Assembly (NCBI RefSeq): GCF_026015295.1
Contig: NZ_JAPDUW010000001.1
Location: 310,001-374,000, forward strand
Source: Segatella copri
GTDB taxonomy: Bacteria > Bacteroidota > Bacteroidia > Bacteroidales > Bacteroidaceae
Direction: 5' to 3'
Length of the DNA: 64,000 nt
Shown here in pieces: positions 8,551-17,583 of this stretch. The translations under genes were made by a program, and so were the position numbers. Position 1 is the stretch's first letter. Each line of letters begins with the position of its first letter. Below the pieces are notes generated by a model that had not been told where the DNA came from, ran no database searches, and saw only the letters and a program-made list of their open reading frames with translations.

Positions 8551-8595
8551 CAAAAATACCTAGAAATGATGAGAGTATCATCAAATCTAGGTATT
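8551..8595 (-). terminator. Rho-independent terminator of secA, containing an AATACCTAGA inverted repeat
   Basis: Perfect 10-base arms (8555-8564 and 8586-8595) enclose a second small stem (ATGAT/ATCAT). On the minus strand the hairpin is followed by TTTTTGTTTT. The arms include the 12-mer ATACCTAGAAAT, which recurs in the divergent control region at 40942-40991, so the site may have a second role upstream of feoAB. Confidence 0.75.
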
Positions 8596-8667
8596 CTTAT
8601 CATTATTTCTGATGATGGATGTTCTTATACCTTATTATATATATAAGAGCATCATCATTTTCTGTGA

Positions 8668-11600
8668 TTACAGGTTTCTGCCGTGGCAGTTCTTAAACTT
8701 CTTGCCGCTTCCGCATGGACATGGGTCGTTAGGACGTGGCATGTGCTCTGCACGGTAAGGAGTGCGGTTTACCTGTGCGCCCTCTCGGGTATCCTGGTTA
8801 GCAGCTGCCTCCTGTGCCTCACGCTCTGCATCCAAATCTACCTTGCTTTCTACATAGTTCTGCTGAGTGTGCTGCTCAGGAGCTGCCTCCTGAACTGGCT
8901 GCTCTTGCTCCATTACTGGAATCTGACCACGCATCAGGATACTTGCAATACGGTCGTACATGTCATTGATCATGGCATCCCAAACCTTGGCACTCTCCAA
9001 CTTAAAGATGAGGAGAGGATCCTTCTGCTCGTAGCTTGCATTCTGTACAGAGTGCTTCAGTTCGTCGAGCTTGCGGAGGTTCTCCTTCCAGTCGTCATCG
9101 ATAATCTGGAGAACAACGCTCTTCTCAAACTCCTTAACTACGTTCTTAGCCTCGCTCTCGTATGCCTCCTTGAGGTTGCAAGGAATATTGTACATGCGCT
9201 TGCCGTCTGTGATAGGCACCATGATGCGCTCGTATATAGCACCCTGGTTTTCGTATACCTGCTTGATGATAGGCATAGCTGTAGCCTGGATGCGGTCTGT
9301 CTTACGCTTGAATGTAGCCATAGCCTCCTGGAAAGCACGCTCTGCCAAATCCTCACGTCTGCCGTTCTCATACTCATCCTCGTTGAATGGAATCTCCATA
9401 GCGAGAACTTTCAGGAACTCTTCCTTGGCACCGAAGAAGTCGTTGTTGTTGACGATGTTCAATACGCGGTCCCAGATGATGTTGGCAATATCCATACCGA
9501 TACGCTCACCCATGAGGGCGTGGCGACGCTTCTCGTAGATAACGGTACGCTGACGGTTCATCACGTCATCATACTCCAAGAGGTGTTTACGGATACCGAA
9601 GTTGTTTTCCTCAACCTTGCGCTGAGCACGCTCGATACTCTTGCTGATCATTGGGCTCTCGATACGCTCGCCATCCTCGAAACCGAGACGGTCCATTACC
9701 TTGGCGATACGCTCTGAAGCGAACAGACGCATCAGCTTATCCTCCAATGATACATAGAATACAGAAGAACCTGGGTCACCCTGACGACCAGCACGACCAC
9801 GGAGCTGACGGTCTACACGGCGGCTCTCATGACGTTCTGTACCGATGATGGCAAGACCACCTGCAGCCTTTACCTCTGGAGTCAGCTTGATATCGGTACC
9901 ACGACCTGCCATGTTGGTAGCGATGGTTACGGCACCCTTACCGTTTACTGAGCGACCTGCCTCGGCTACAATCTGAGCCTCCTGCTGGTGCAGCTTAGCG
10001 TTCAATACATTATGAGGAATGTTGCGCATCTTCAACATCTTGCTCAACAACTCAGAAATCTCGACAGATGTTGTACCTACCAAGACTGGGCGGCCAGCAT
10101 TACGTGTTTCCTCGATTTCGTCGATAACTGCACGATATTTCTCGCGGGCAGTCTTGTATACACGGTCATCCAAGTCCTTACGCTGGATAGGGCGGTTGGT
10201 TGGAATCTCAACAACATCGAGTTTGTAGATATCCCAGAACTCACCTGACTCTGTACTTGCAGTACCGGTCATACCTGCGAGTTTGTGGTACATACGGAAG
10301 TAGTTCTGAAGTGTGATGGTAGCAAAGGTCTGTGTAGCAGCCTCTACCTTTACGTGCTCCTTAGCTTCAATAGCCTGGTGCAAACCATCGCTCCAGCGAC
10401 GGCCTTCCATGATACGTCCTGTCTGCTCATCCACAATCTTTACCTGTCCGTCCATGACAACATATTCGTCGTCCTTATTGAACATGGTGTAACCCTTCAG
10501 GAGCTGCTGCAAGGTGTGAACACGTTCGCTCTGTACACCATAGTGAGCCAGCATCTCGTCTTTCTTGTCAAGACGCTCCTGGTCGGTAAGGTCTGTACGT
10601 GCCTCGAGTTCACTCATTTCTGTTGTGATATCAGGCAATACGAAGAGTTCCTTGTCGTTTACCTGCTTAGCCAACCAGTCGGTTCCCTTATCGGTAAGGT
10701 CGGCAGAATTCATTTTCTCGTCTACTACGAAGTACAATGGCTCAGTAGCCTTAGGCATCTCACGGTTGTTGTTTGCCATGTAGTATTCCTCGGTCTTCAG
10801 CAGACCAGCCTTGATACCTTCCTCAGAAAGATACTTGATCAATGGTTTGTTCTTAGGCAATGCCTTGTAAGAACGGAAGAGTGCGAGGAAGCCTTCATCA
10901 AGGAGTTCCTGATTCTTAGCTTTTGTACCTTCGTTAATCTTCTGCTTAGCCTCGGCGAGCAATTCTGTAGCCTGCTTGCGCTGTACCTCATAAAGTTTCT
11001 CAACCAATGGCTGATACTGCTCAAACATCTGGTCGTCGCCCTTTGGAATAGGACCAGAGATGATCAATGGGGTACGGGCATCATCAATCAACACTGAGTC
11101 GACCTCATCGACGATGGCGTAGTTGTGCTGGCGCTGTACCAGATCGGCTGGGTTGGTAGCCATGTTATCACGAAGATAATCGAAACCGAACTCGTTGTTG
11201 GTACCGAAGGTGATATCTGCCAGGTATGCCTTGCGGCGCTCGTCGGAATTAGGACGGTGCTTGTCGATACAATCTACAGAGAGACCGTGGAACATATAGA
11301 GAGGTCCCATCCACTCAGAGTCACGCTTAGCCAAGTAATCGTTCACGGTAACGACGTGAACACCATTGCCTGTGAGGGCATTCAGGAAGATAGGTGTTGT
11401 ACCTACAAGGGTCTTACCCTCACCGGTAGCCATCTCGGCAATCTTACCCTGATGGAGAACAACACCACCGAAGAGCTGTACATCGTAGTGAATCATTTCC
11501 CACTTCATATCATTACCGCCGGCTGTCCAGTGGTTGTGATAGATAGCCTTGTCGCCATCGATGGTAACGAAGTCGTTAGCTGGATTAGAAGCCAGCTCGC

Positions 11601-12006
11601 GGTCGAAGTCGGTAGCAGTAACTATTGTTTCCTCGTTCTCAGCGAAACGGCGAGCAGTATCCTTAACGATAGCGAAAACCTGAGGCAAAACCTCGTTGAG
11701 GGCTTCCTCATACTTGTCGAGTGCTTCCTGCTCTAACTTGTCGATCTGGTTGAAGATACCTTCACGCTCATCGATAGGAGTGTCTTCAATTTTAGCCTTG
11801 AGTTCAGCAATCTTAGCCTTCTCTTCCTTGGCGTACTCCTGTACGTACTTCTGAAGTTCTTTTGTTTTTGCACGAAGTTCGTCATTGCTTAAGGCCTGCA
11901 TCTTAGGATACTCTGCCTTGATCTTTTCTACGATTGGCTGGATCAACTTCATATCGCGAGTTGACTTGTTGCCAAACAATGACTGGAGAATTTTGTTAAA
12001 GTTCAT
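8668..12006 (-). CDS. secA: Preprotein translocase ATPase SecA
   Basis: A 1112-residue motor that drives unfolded preproteins through SecYEG. Walker A is MATGEGKT (192-199). The DEVD-type Walker B ([13 protein letters not shown]) and the motif VI region ([15 protein letters not shown] type) are present. The C-terminus carries the Cys-rich zinc-binding SecB-interaction tail [14 protein letters not shown]. The length exceeds the E. coli protein (901) because of insertions typical of Bacteroidota, including helical stretches near residues 60-105 and in the NBD. The ATG at 12006 is preceded by a leader of about 120 bases from the promoter at 12132-12164. It is single-gene, with its own terminator at 8551-8595. 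Confidence 0.99.
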   Translation of the reverse strand: MNFNKILQSLFGNKSTRDMKLIQPIVEKIKAEYPKMQALSNDELRAKTKELQKYVQEYAKEEKAKIAELKAKIEDTPIDEREGIFNQIDKLEQEALDKYEEALNEVLPQVFAIVKDTARRFAENEETIVTATDFDRELASNPANDFVTIDGDKAIYHNHWTAGGNDMKWEMIHYDVQLFGGVVLHQGKIAEMATGEGKTLVGTTPIFLNALTGNGVHVVTVNDYLAKRDSEWMGPLYMFHGLSVDCIDKHRPNSDERRKAYLADITFGTNNEFGFDYLRDNMATNPADLVQRQHNYAIVDEVDSVLIDDARTPLIISGPIPKGDDQMFEQYQPLVEKLYEVQRKQATELLAEAKQKINEGTKAKNQELLDEGFLALFRSYKALPKNKPLIKYLSEEGIKAGLLKTEEYYMANNNREMPKATEPLYFVVDEKMNSADLTDKGTDWLAKQVNDKELFVLPDITTEMSELEARTDLTDQERLDKKDEMLAHYGVQSERVHTLQQLLKGYTMFNKDDEYVVMDGQVKIVDEQTGRIMEGRRWSDGLHQAIEAKEHVKVEAATQTFATITLQNYFRMYHKLAGMTGTASTESGEFWDIYKLDVVEIPTNRPIQRKDLDDRVYKTAREKYRAVIDEIEETRNAGRPVLVGTTSVEISELLSKMLKMRNIPHNVLNAKLHQQEAQIVAEAGRSVNGKGAVTIATNMAGRGTDIKLTPEVKAAGGLAIIGTERHESRRVDRQLRGRAGRQGDPGSSVFYVSLEDKLMRLFASERIAKVMDRLGFEDGERIESPMISKSIERAQRKVEENNFGIRKHLLEYDDVMNRQRTVIYEKRRHALMGERIGMDIANIIWDRVLNIVNNNDFFGAKEEFLKVLAMEIPFNEDEYENGRREDLAERAFQEAMATFKRKTDRIQATAMPIIKQVYENQGAIYERIMVPITDGKRMYNIPCNLKEAYESEAKNVVKEFEKSVVLQIIDDDWKENLRKLDELKHSVQNASYEQKDPLLIFKLESAKVWDAMINDMYDRIASILMRGQIPVMEQEQPVQEAAPEQHTQQNYVESKVDLDAEREAQEAAANQDTREGAQVNRTPYRAEHMPRPNDPCPCGSGKKFKNCHGRNL

Positions 12007-12131
12007 TGTATATTTATTTTTTATTATTATTCGAAATATAGGAGTTAAAGAAGTTAAGGAGTTAAGACAAATGCTGCTCTGTCAGTCCTTTTTTCCTCTT
12101 CTGCTTTTTCCTGTTGTTTATTACTAGCTTG

Positions 12132-12164
12132 CAAATTTACTAAAAATATCTGTAAATCTGCAAG
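12132..12164 (-). promoter_or_regulatory. Promoter of secA
   Basis: The -7 box TAAATTTG (12132-12139) and the -33 CTTG (12161-12164) are separated by 21 bases, a good Bacteroidota sigma-ABfr-type promoter. Confidence 0.65.
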
Positions 12165-12229
12165 GAATTGCCAATTATTACCTGTTTTTATGGCAAATCT
12201 TCTGAGTTTTGCTTACAGAAAGCATAAAA

Positions 12230-12589
12230 TCAGCAGTCTGGACCTCGAATAACAATACTCCCATACGGAACTTTGTATCTATGCTCCGTAGGGGAATCAT
12301 AATAAATATGTGAATGAATGTCTGTCAGAATGTCAGAAGAATTGGCGGCAAGTGTTGCCGACAGGATAGGATGATGCGTAGCGATGCTCTCATCTTCTGA
12401 TGCCGCTTTGATGGCTTTGAGCACGCAGAGAATGTCCTCCTCCAATGCCTTCGCCTCCGGTTGCTGGATGAATTCATCGTAGGATATATCCGTAAGCGCA
12501 AACTTCAGCGCCTGCTGATAAGTCTGCGCCTCCATGCCGGTTGCCGCCAGGACAACCAAAAGGGCTGTGATATATCTGTTTACCATCAT
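12230..12589 (-). CDS. Small exported protein of unknown function
   Basis: A 119-residue protein with a clear signal peptide (MVNRYITALLVVLAATGMEAQ, cleavage probably near residue 22) and no recognisable domain. The mature part is mostly helical and acidic, with one Cys near the middle and one as the last residue, which could form a disulfide. It lies 67 bases downstream of the DUF4105/Lnb gene on the same strand, so the two may be co-transcribed, though a hairpin (12612-12638) sits between them. Its function cannot be inferred. Confidence 0.62.
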   Translation of the reverse strand: MMVNRYITALLVVLAATGMEAQTYQQALKFALTDISYDEFIQQPEAKALEEDILCVLKAIKAASEDESIATHHPILSATLAANSSDILTDIHSHIYYDSPTEHRYKVPYGSIVIRGPDC

Positions 12590-12611
12590 TGTTGTTTATC
12601 TTCTTCTGTTC

Positions 12612-12638
12612 GGAAACGATGTTGTGCCAATCGTTTCC
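12612..12638 (-). other. Intercistronic hairpin
   Basis: Perfect 9-base arms GGAAACGAT/ATCGTTTCC around a 9-base loop lie between the DUF4105 gene and the small exported-protein gene. There is no U-tract on the minus strand, so it may be a partial terminator or an mRNA-stability stem. Confidence 0.45.
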
Positions 12639-12656
12639 TTACGTATATTTTAATGT

Positions 12657-14000
12657 CTATTTATTCTTTCTGAATTTCTTTACGATATGCTTCTGTAGAC
12701 CGTAATTGTTTGGACTTAAATCCATCATGGTCGACTTGACGCAGTATCTCGCTAGCAAAGAAAGTGCCAAAATACTCATACCCTCAGCATAGTTCTGCCA
12801 TATCTGCATGAACAGGGCTATGAGCAGAAGCCATCCCAGAAGTTCGAAATACCAATACTGACGACCTGCTTTCATCCTCTTGACAGTCTTCCAGGCAAAG
12901 ATGAGGTTGAGCGGATTCAGTATCAGAATCTGGAAATTTATCTGTACAGTAGGATGCTGCGAGAAGATCATGGTAAAGAGAATCAGTCCCGGTAATCCTG
13001 TCAGGACAAGCAGGATGGCATCAAACCACCAGTAGTTTTTCTTTTTTACACATTCTCTTACCGTTGTTCCTATGATGATGATTGCCAGAGCTATGGCTAT
13101 CATTTGTGGTGTAACAGGAGCATCGTCTGTTATTTGTGCCTGGGCTGGGATAATATCGGATGTTTCATCTACCAGAGTGATATAGCCGCTGGCACTTGTT
13201 GCATTGGTTTTGCCGTCTGTAGTCTGAGATACATCAATAAAGTCGGTTCTTCCTTCTGTGGCAAAGTCTTTGCTCAGATTGTCTGGCAAGAATTCCCATT
13301 CTCTTTGTGTGATAGGGCGGTCTGCCTGACAACCCAAAAGGAGGTCATTGCCGAATCTTGCCCAGCGGTGCTGTCCGTTGAGCTTGTGAATCTCTTCCCT
13401 GTAGGTAGAAGGGGTAGGGATATCTTTAAAGTTGGTACTCTGGTTTCCAATGTTGGAGAGAATCATCTCGCGTGCCCGGGTCGTACAATTATCATAGAAG
13501 AAATTGTAGCGGTATACGCGGTTCTCCGGCTGTGCATTCTTGTCGATGCTTCTCAGAATTCCCAGTTTCTCTGTACGGGAGAGACGGAGGCGCTGCTGTC
13601 TTACCCATCTGCCTTCATGTGCATATTCGGCAATGAAGTCGCTCATCGGGTAGATGCCAATCTGATAATCGGTGAGTCCGAAAACAAAACGGAGTACGAA
13701 GCAACTTTGGTTAAAACTGAACATACCCCAGTTGACGGCAACATCCGTTCCCATAGCTTTGTTCTGGATGCGTAGAGCGGTATGTCCATAATACGACCAC
13801 ACCTCCTGACCTGGTCCGCAAGTCAGGAGAGAAATGTCAACAGAATCGAGCCACGCAGTAGCTTCTTCATTGACACGACTGTTCTGCACAGAAATATCAG
13901 AGTCTTTGTCTCTTGAAAAATCCTGTGCAGCCACTTCAGTAGTTAAATTGATTAAAATTACTGCTAAAATGGCACTAAAAATATGCTTAAAACGTTTCAC
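12657..14000 (-). CDS. DUF4105/Lnb-family membrane protein, likely lipoprotein N-acyltransferase
   Basis: A 447-residue membrane protein whose periplasmic N-terminal domain matches the DUF4105 family, now associated with Lnb, the lipoprotein N-acyltransferase of Bacteroides. The conserved His is in SYYGHTALRI (His73) and the conserved Cys in FFYDNCTTRAR (Cys172), the expected catalytic pair of this NlpC/P60-like fold. A signal anchor lies at 1-25 and about four helices at about 300-420. The start chosen is the GTG at 14000; the only upstream alternative, a TTG at 14027, would place the -7 box inside the coding region. From that box the GTG would sit almost at the transcription start, so the message may be leaderless. 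The acyltransferase role is from family knowledge. Confidence 0.84.
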   Translation of the reverse strand: MKRFKHIFSAILAVILINLTTEVAAQDFSRDKDSDISVQNSRVNEEATAWLDSVDISLLTCGPGQEVWSYYGHTALRIQNKAMGTDVAVNWGMFSFNQSCFVLRFVFGLTDYQIGIYPMSDFIAEYAHEGRWVRQQRLRLSRTEKLGILRSIDKNAQPENRVYRYNFFYDNCTTRAREMILSNIGNQSTNFKDIPTPSTYREEIHKLNGQHRWARFGNDLLLGCQADRPITQREWEFLPDNLSKDFATEGRTDFIDVSQTTDGKTNATSASGYITLVDETSDIIPAQAQITDDAPVTPQMIAIALAIIIIGTTVRECVKKKNYWWFDAILLVLTGLPGLILFTMIFSQHPTVQINFQILILNPLNLIFAWKTVKRMKAGRQYWYFELLGWLLLIALFMQIWQNYAEGMSILALSLLARYCVKSTMMDLSPNNYGLQKHIVKKFRKNK

Positions 14001-14004
14001 GATG

Positions 14005-14012
14005 CAAAAATA
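14005..14012 (-). promoter_or_regulatory. Predicted -7 box of the DUF4105/Lnb gene
   Basis: TATTTTTG lies only 4 bases upstream of the GTG at 14000, so transcription would start at or next to the start codon. Confidence 0.45.
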
Positions 14013-14057
14013 CCTTATTATTTTCAATTATCCTTCTTTTTTCTAGATTTTTTTTAA

Positions 14058-14065
14058 TACTTTTG
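14058..14065 (+). promoter_or_regulatory. Candidate -7 box of the outer-membrane protein gene
   Basis: TACTTTTG fits TAnnTTTG and gives a 5' UTR of about 30 bases. A second match, TAATTTTG, lies at 14077-14084. Neither has a clear -33 element. Confidence 0.4.
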
Positions 14066-14099
14066 CACTCTGAATATAATTTTGAATGATTATTAAAGA

Positions 14100-15407
14100 A
14101 TGAGAAAGCTTTTTTTAGCAACCCTATTGTTGGGTTCAGCCCTTATGGTTAATGCCCAAAGTGGTACTAATTCGCCATACAGCCAGTATGGTCTTGGCAT
14201 CTTGTCGGACCAGACTTCTGGTTTTAATCGCGGTATGAATGGAGTCGGTCTCGGCTTTCATGAGCATAATCAGGTGAACTATCTCAACCCTGCATCTTAT
14301 GCTTCGCTCGATTCTATGACTTTCATCCTTGATGCCGGCATCTCTGGTCAGGTGACAAATTTTGAAGAGAATGATGTGACAAAAAAGACTGGTGTAAAGA
14401 AGAAAAATGCCAATAACTCAAACTTTGAGTATGTTGTTGCAGGTTTCCGCTTGCTGCCACATGTAGGTATGAGCTTCGGTATCATTCCTTTTACCAATGT
14501 TGGCTATAATTATTATCAATCTAAGCCAAAGGATATACCTAGTGATATGGATTTTGATTATGCCAATACCTATTCCGGCGAAGGCGGTTTGCATCAGGCA
14601 TACATCGGCGCTGGTTGGGAACCGGTCAAGGGCTTGGCCGTAGGTGCCAACTTCTCATATCTCTGGGGTAGTATAGACAGAAGTGTATCAAACAGCTACA
14701 GTAATTCTTATTACAAGACCCTCACCCGCTACTATTCTATGCAGGTGAACAGCTATAAGGTTGATTTCGGTGTACAGTATACCCATCAGTTATCAAAGAA
14801 AGATTGGGCTACCATAGGTATCACCTTCTCACCAGGACATGGTCTGGGGGCTTCTGCTGATATGAAAATCATTTCTAATGATACCCAGAACGGTGTTACC
14901 GATACCACCGCTTACTCTATCGGCAAGGCTTACAAGTTGCCTACCATGATTGGTGCGGGTGTGATGTGGAATCATAACAACCAGTGGAAGGTTGGCTTTG
15001 ATTACAGTCTGCAGAAGTGGGGTAGCTTGGGGTATCCTAGTTTCGATGGAACCAACTACGCCTTGAAAAATGGTATCTACAAGGATAGAAGCAAGTTCAA
15101 TCTCGGTGCCCAGTATTGCTATGGAGAGCGCAGCCGTGCTTTCTTCAAGCGTGTTCAGTATCGTGTAGGTGCCAGCTACGCCACACCTTATTATAAAATG
15201 AATGGTGTTGATGGTCCGAAGGAAATCTCTGTAAGTGCCGGTTTCGGTATTCCTATCATGAACTCTTACAACAACCGCTCTATGCTGAATATCAGCGGTC
15301 AGTGGGTGAAGAGTTCGGCTAAGGATCTGATAAAGGAAAATTCTTTCCGTATCAATATCGGATTCACATTCAACGAGGATTGGTTTAAGAAGTGGAAGAT
15401 GGATTAA
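14100..15407 (+). CDS. Outer-membrane beta-barrel protein, OmpP1/FadL-like
   Basis: A 435-residue exported protein with a signal peptide (MRKLFLATLLLGSALMVNAQ). Alternating aromatic and polar strands throughout indicate a beta-barrel. The early motif NYLNPASYASLDSM is like the NPA region of FadL/OmpP1-type proteins that carry hydrophobic molecules across the outer membrane. The penultimate strand is amphipathic and the chain ends FNEDWFKKWKMD. It stands 43 bases upstream of lptC, so it belongs to an envelope-biogenesis transcript. The substrate is unknown; a fatty-acid role is only family-level inference. Confidence 0.8.
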   Translation: MRKLFLATLLLGSALMVNAQSGTNSPYSQYGLGILSDQTSGFNRGMNGVGLGFHEHNQVNYLNPASYASLDSMTFILDAGISGQVTNFEENDVTKKTGVKKKNANNSNFEYVVAGFRLLPHVGMSFGIIPFTNVGYNYYQSKPKDIPSDMDFDYANTYSGEGGLHQAYIGAGWEPVKGLAVGANFSYLWGSIDRSVSNSYSNSYYKTLTRYYSMQVNSYKVDFGVQYTHQLSKKDWATIGITFSPGHGLGASADMKIISNDTQNGVTDTTAYSIGKAYKLPTMIGAGVMWNHNNQWKVGFDYSLQKWGSLGYPSFDGTNYALKNGIYKDRSKFNLGAQYCYGERSRAFFKRVQYRVGASYATPYYKMNGVDGPKEISVSAGFGIPIMNSYNNRSMLNISGQWVKSSAKDLIKENSFRINIGFTFNEDWFKKWKMD

Positions 15408-15416
15408 TCTTCCGCT

Positions 15417-15461
15417 TATATATAATAATGTATAGAATCTATATATAATAATGTATAGAAT
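15417..15461 (+). repeat. Tandem duplication of the lptC start region
   Basis: A 22-base sequence (TATATATAATAATGTATAGA plus AT) occurs twice, at 15417-15438 and 15440-15461. The second copy contains the lptC ATG (15451). The first gives a mini-ORF, MYRIYI-stop (15428-15448), ending 2 bases before the lptC start. Confidence 0.8.
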
Positions 15462-16116
15462 AAAAGGCTCTTATGTTGTCGGTATCCTAATGTTCCTGAT
15501 TTTGGCAGGTTGCCAGAATCAGGTAGAACATACTGCGCCCGCCATCCGTCCGCAAGACTCGGTGGCGATGATGACGTCGTATGGTGTAAATACATTGGTA
15601 AGCGACTCGGGAGTTATGAAATATCGCATCGTAACAGAACGGTGGGAGGTGAATACCAGCAAGAATCCATCTTTGTGGATCTTTGATAAGGGACTTTTGC
15701 TGGAGCAGTTTGATGAGAAATTCCATATTAATAGTTATATCCAGTGTGATACAGCTTATTATTATGATCAGCAGAAGATATGGAAACTTTATGGTAGGGT
15801 GAGCATCCTGACCAAAGATGGTTTGCGCTTCAATAGTGAGCAACTTACCTGGGATCAGAATAAGCACGAATTGTCAAGTAACGTATTCAGTAAACTTGTT
15901 ACTCCTGAAAGAACGCTACAGGGTTCTCATTTCTGGAGTGATGAAAAGATGACGCGCTATTATGTGAGCAATTCGAAGGGTAGCTTTGAAAAGGGAGACC
16001 TGACAGGAGGTGGTGGTGCTGCCGATACTTTGAGCAGCCAGCCTGATTCTGTCAAGAATAACTTCCGTCAGCCGGCTACACCAGTCAGAGCCACTACGAT
16101 TCCTATCATGCACTAA
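15451..16116 (+). CDS. lptC: LptC-family lipopolysaccharide export protein (lipoprotein)
   Basis: A 221-residue protein with a lipobox, LILAGC (Cys21), so it is probably a lipoprotein rather than the single-pass protein of E. coli. The central part (about 55-165) has the repeating beta-jellyroll pattern of LptC: MKYRIVTERWEV, KLYGRVSILTKDGLRFNSEQLTWDQ and so on. The assignment rests on this fold and on the usual Bacteroidota order beside an OmpP1-like gene and a CorC-type gene. It would carry LPS from the LptB2FG transporter to LptA in the periplasm. The C-terminal 40 residues are Pro/Thr-rich. The start region is tandemly duplicated. Confidence 0.84.
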   Translation: MYRIKGSYVVGILMFLILAGCQNQVEHTAPAIRPQDSVAMMTSYGVNTLVSDSGVMKYRIVTERWEVNTSKNPSLWIFDKGLLLEQFDEKFHINSYIQCDTAYYYDQQKIWKLYGRVSILTKDGLRFNSEQLTWDQNKHELSSNVFSKLVTPERTLQGSHFWSDEKMTRYYVSNSKGSFEKGDLTGGGGAADTLSSQPDSVKNNFRQPATPVRATTIPIMH

Positions 16117-16135
16117 TTAAAAAGAAAAAGATATA

Positions 16136-17407
16136 ATGAATGAACAGGTGGATATGAGTTTAGTCGTAGGCATTCTCATTACGATGGTCTTCTCAGCATT
16201 CTTCAGCGGAATGGAGATTGCCTTCGTCTCTTCCAACCGTATGTTGGCGGAGATGGATAAGGAGAAAAACGGCCTTACGCAACGACTGTTATCTTTGTTT
16301 TATAATCATCCGAATGGCTTTGTCAGTACCATGCTCGTGGGCAACAATATAGCCCTTGTAGTTTATGGTATCCTGATAGCCCGTCTTTTTGACAATACGA
16401 TTTTCGCAGGTTTTGATGCAGCCTTTACTGTGCCTGCAGATACCATTCTGTCTACGCTGATAGTACTCTTTACAGGTGAGTTTCTGCCAAAGACGCTTTT
16501 CAAGTCTAATCCGAACCGCTTGCTTTCTATCTTCAGTCCGATAGCTTATCTGTGCTATGTGGTATTGTGGCCTATCAGCAAGTTCAGTACTTTCTTGAGT
16601 AAGTGCCTGCTGCGTCTGGTGGGTATGAAGATGGATGCAGAGGGGACAGATGAAGGCTTTTCTAAGGTAGATCTTGATTATCTTGTGCAGTCAAGTATCG
16701 ATAATGCTACCAATGAAGATGAAATTAATGATGAGGTGAAGATATTCCAGAATGCCCTTGATTTCTCCGATACTAAAGTACGCGACTGTATGGTGCCCCG
16801 TACTGAGATTCAGGCTGTTGAAATGGATACTTCTCTCGAAGAACTGCAGCAGAAATTCATAGAGAGCGGTAATTCGAAAATCATTGTATATGAAGAGGAT
16901 ATAGACCATATTGCGGGATATATTCACAGTTCCGAACTGTTCCATCATCCTTCACGTTGGCAGGATCATATCCGTACACTTCCTTTTGTGCCTGAAACGA
17001 TGCAGGCACAGAAACTGATGCAGACTTTTTTGCAGCAGAAAAAGTCCTTGGGTATCGTTGTAGATGAGTTTGGAGGTACTAGTGGTTTGGTGAGTCTGGA
17101 AGATATCGTTGAGGAAATCTTCGGAGATATTGAAGATGAGCACGATTCAGCCAAATATGTAGCTAAGAAAACCGATGATGGTGATTATCTCCTTTCTGCG
17201 CGACTGGAGATTGACAAGGTGAACGATATGTTTGGTCTTGAACTGCCGGAAAGTGATGAATATATGACTGTAGGCGGTTTGATATTGCATGAATATCAGA
17301 GTTTTCCTAAACTCAACGAGGTGATCAAGTTTGATAACTTTGAGTTCAAGATTATCAAGTCAACATCGCGTAAAATAGAGCTTGTTAAACTCCACATCAT
17401 CAAATAG
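16136..17407 (+). CDS. HlyC/CorC-family (CNNM) membrane protein with CBS pair
   Basis: A 423-residue inner-membrane protein. A DUF21/CNNM transmembrane domain covers about residues 5-190 (MEIAFVSSNRMLAEMDK motif and three to four helices). A Bateman module of two CBS domains follows (about 205-330; VRDCMVPRTEIQAVE, then GIVVDEFGGTSGLVSLEDIVEEIFGDIEDE), and a CorC_HlyC small domain is at the end. The family is linked to Mg2+/Co2+ export; in Bacteroidota it includes the gliding protein GldE. Gliding genes are not seen here, so cation transport or envelope homeostasis is the safer reading. It follows lptC by 19 bases. Confidence 0.92.
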   Translation: MNEQVDMSLVVGILITMVFSAFFSGMEIAFVSSNRMLAEMDKEKNGLTQRLLSLFYNHPNGFVSTMLVGNNIALVVYGILIARLFDNTIFAGFDAAFTVPADTILSTLIVLFTGEFLPKTLFKSNPNRLLSIFSPIAYLCYVVLWPISKFSTFLSKCLLRLVGMKMDAEGTDEGFSKVDLDYLVQSSIDNATNEDEINDEVKIFQNALDFSDTKVRDCMVPRTEIQAVEMDTSLEELQQKFIESGNSKIIVYEEDIDHIAGYIHSSELFHHPSRWQDHIRTLPFVPETMQAQKLMQTFLQQKKSLGIVVDEFGGTSGLVSLEDIVEEIFGDIEDEHDSAKYVAKKTDDGDYLLSARLEIDKVNDMFGLELPESDEYMTVGGLILHEYQSFPKLNEVIKFDNFEFKIIKSTSRKIELVKLHIIK

Positions 17408-17416
17408 CTGAGCGGG

Positions 17417-17490
17417 AAAAGGGAATTTTTTGCTTTTTTTGAGGTAATAGTCAAAAAAGATAGCAAAAAATTCCCTTTTCTCGTATTATT
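17417..17490 (+). terminator. Long hairpin terminator after the CorC-type gene
   Basis: Perfect 17-base arms (17417-17433 and 17463-17479) are followed by CTCGTATTATTTTTG. It ends the barrel protein-lptC-corC transcript. Confidence 0.75.
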
Positions 17491-17494
17491 TTTG

Positions 17495-17502
17495 TATTTT
17501 TG
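17495..17502 (+). promoter_or_regulatory. Predicted -7 box of the ppiD-like gene
   Basis: TATTTTTG lies just beyond the terminator and gives a 5' UTR of about 75 bases. Confidence 0.5.
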
Positions 17503-17583
17503 CAGACAATTGGCTACTAGCATCAAAAGTGGTTCAATCTAAACTTAGGAAAAAATAAAAATAATAATAATAATTAAAACGTA

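Noticed and set aside
16136..17407. Gliding-motility protein GldE
   Set aside because: It belongs to the same CorC/HlyC superfamily, but there are no other gld genes nearby and the organism type is non-gliding; the general family name is kept.
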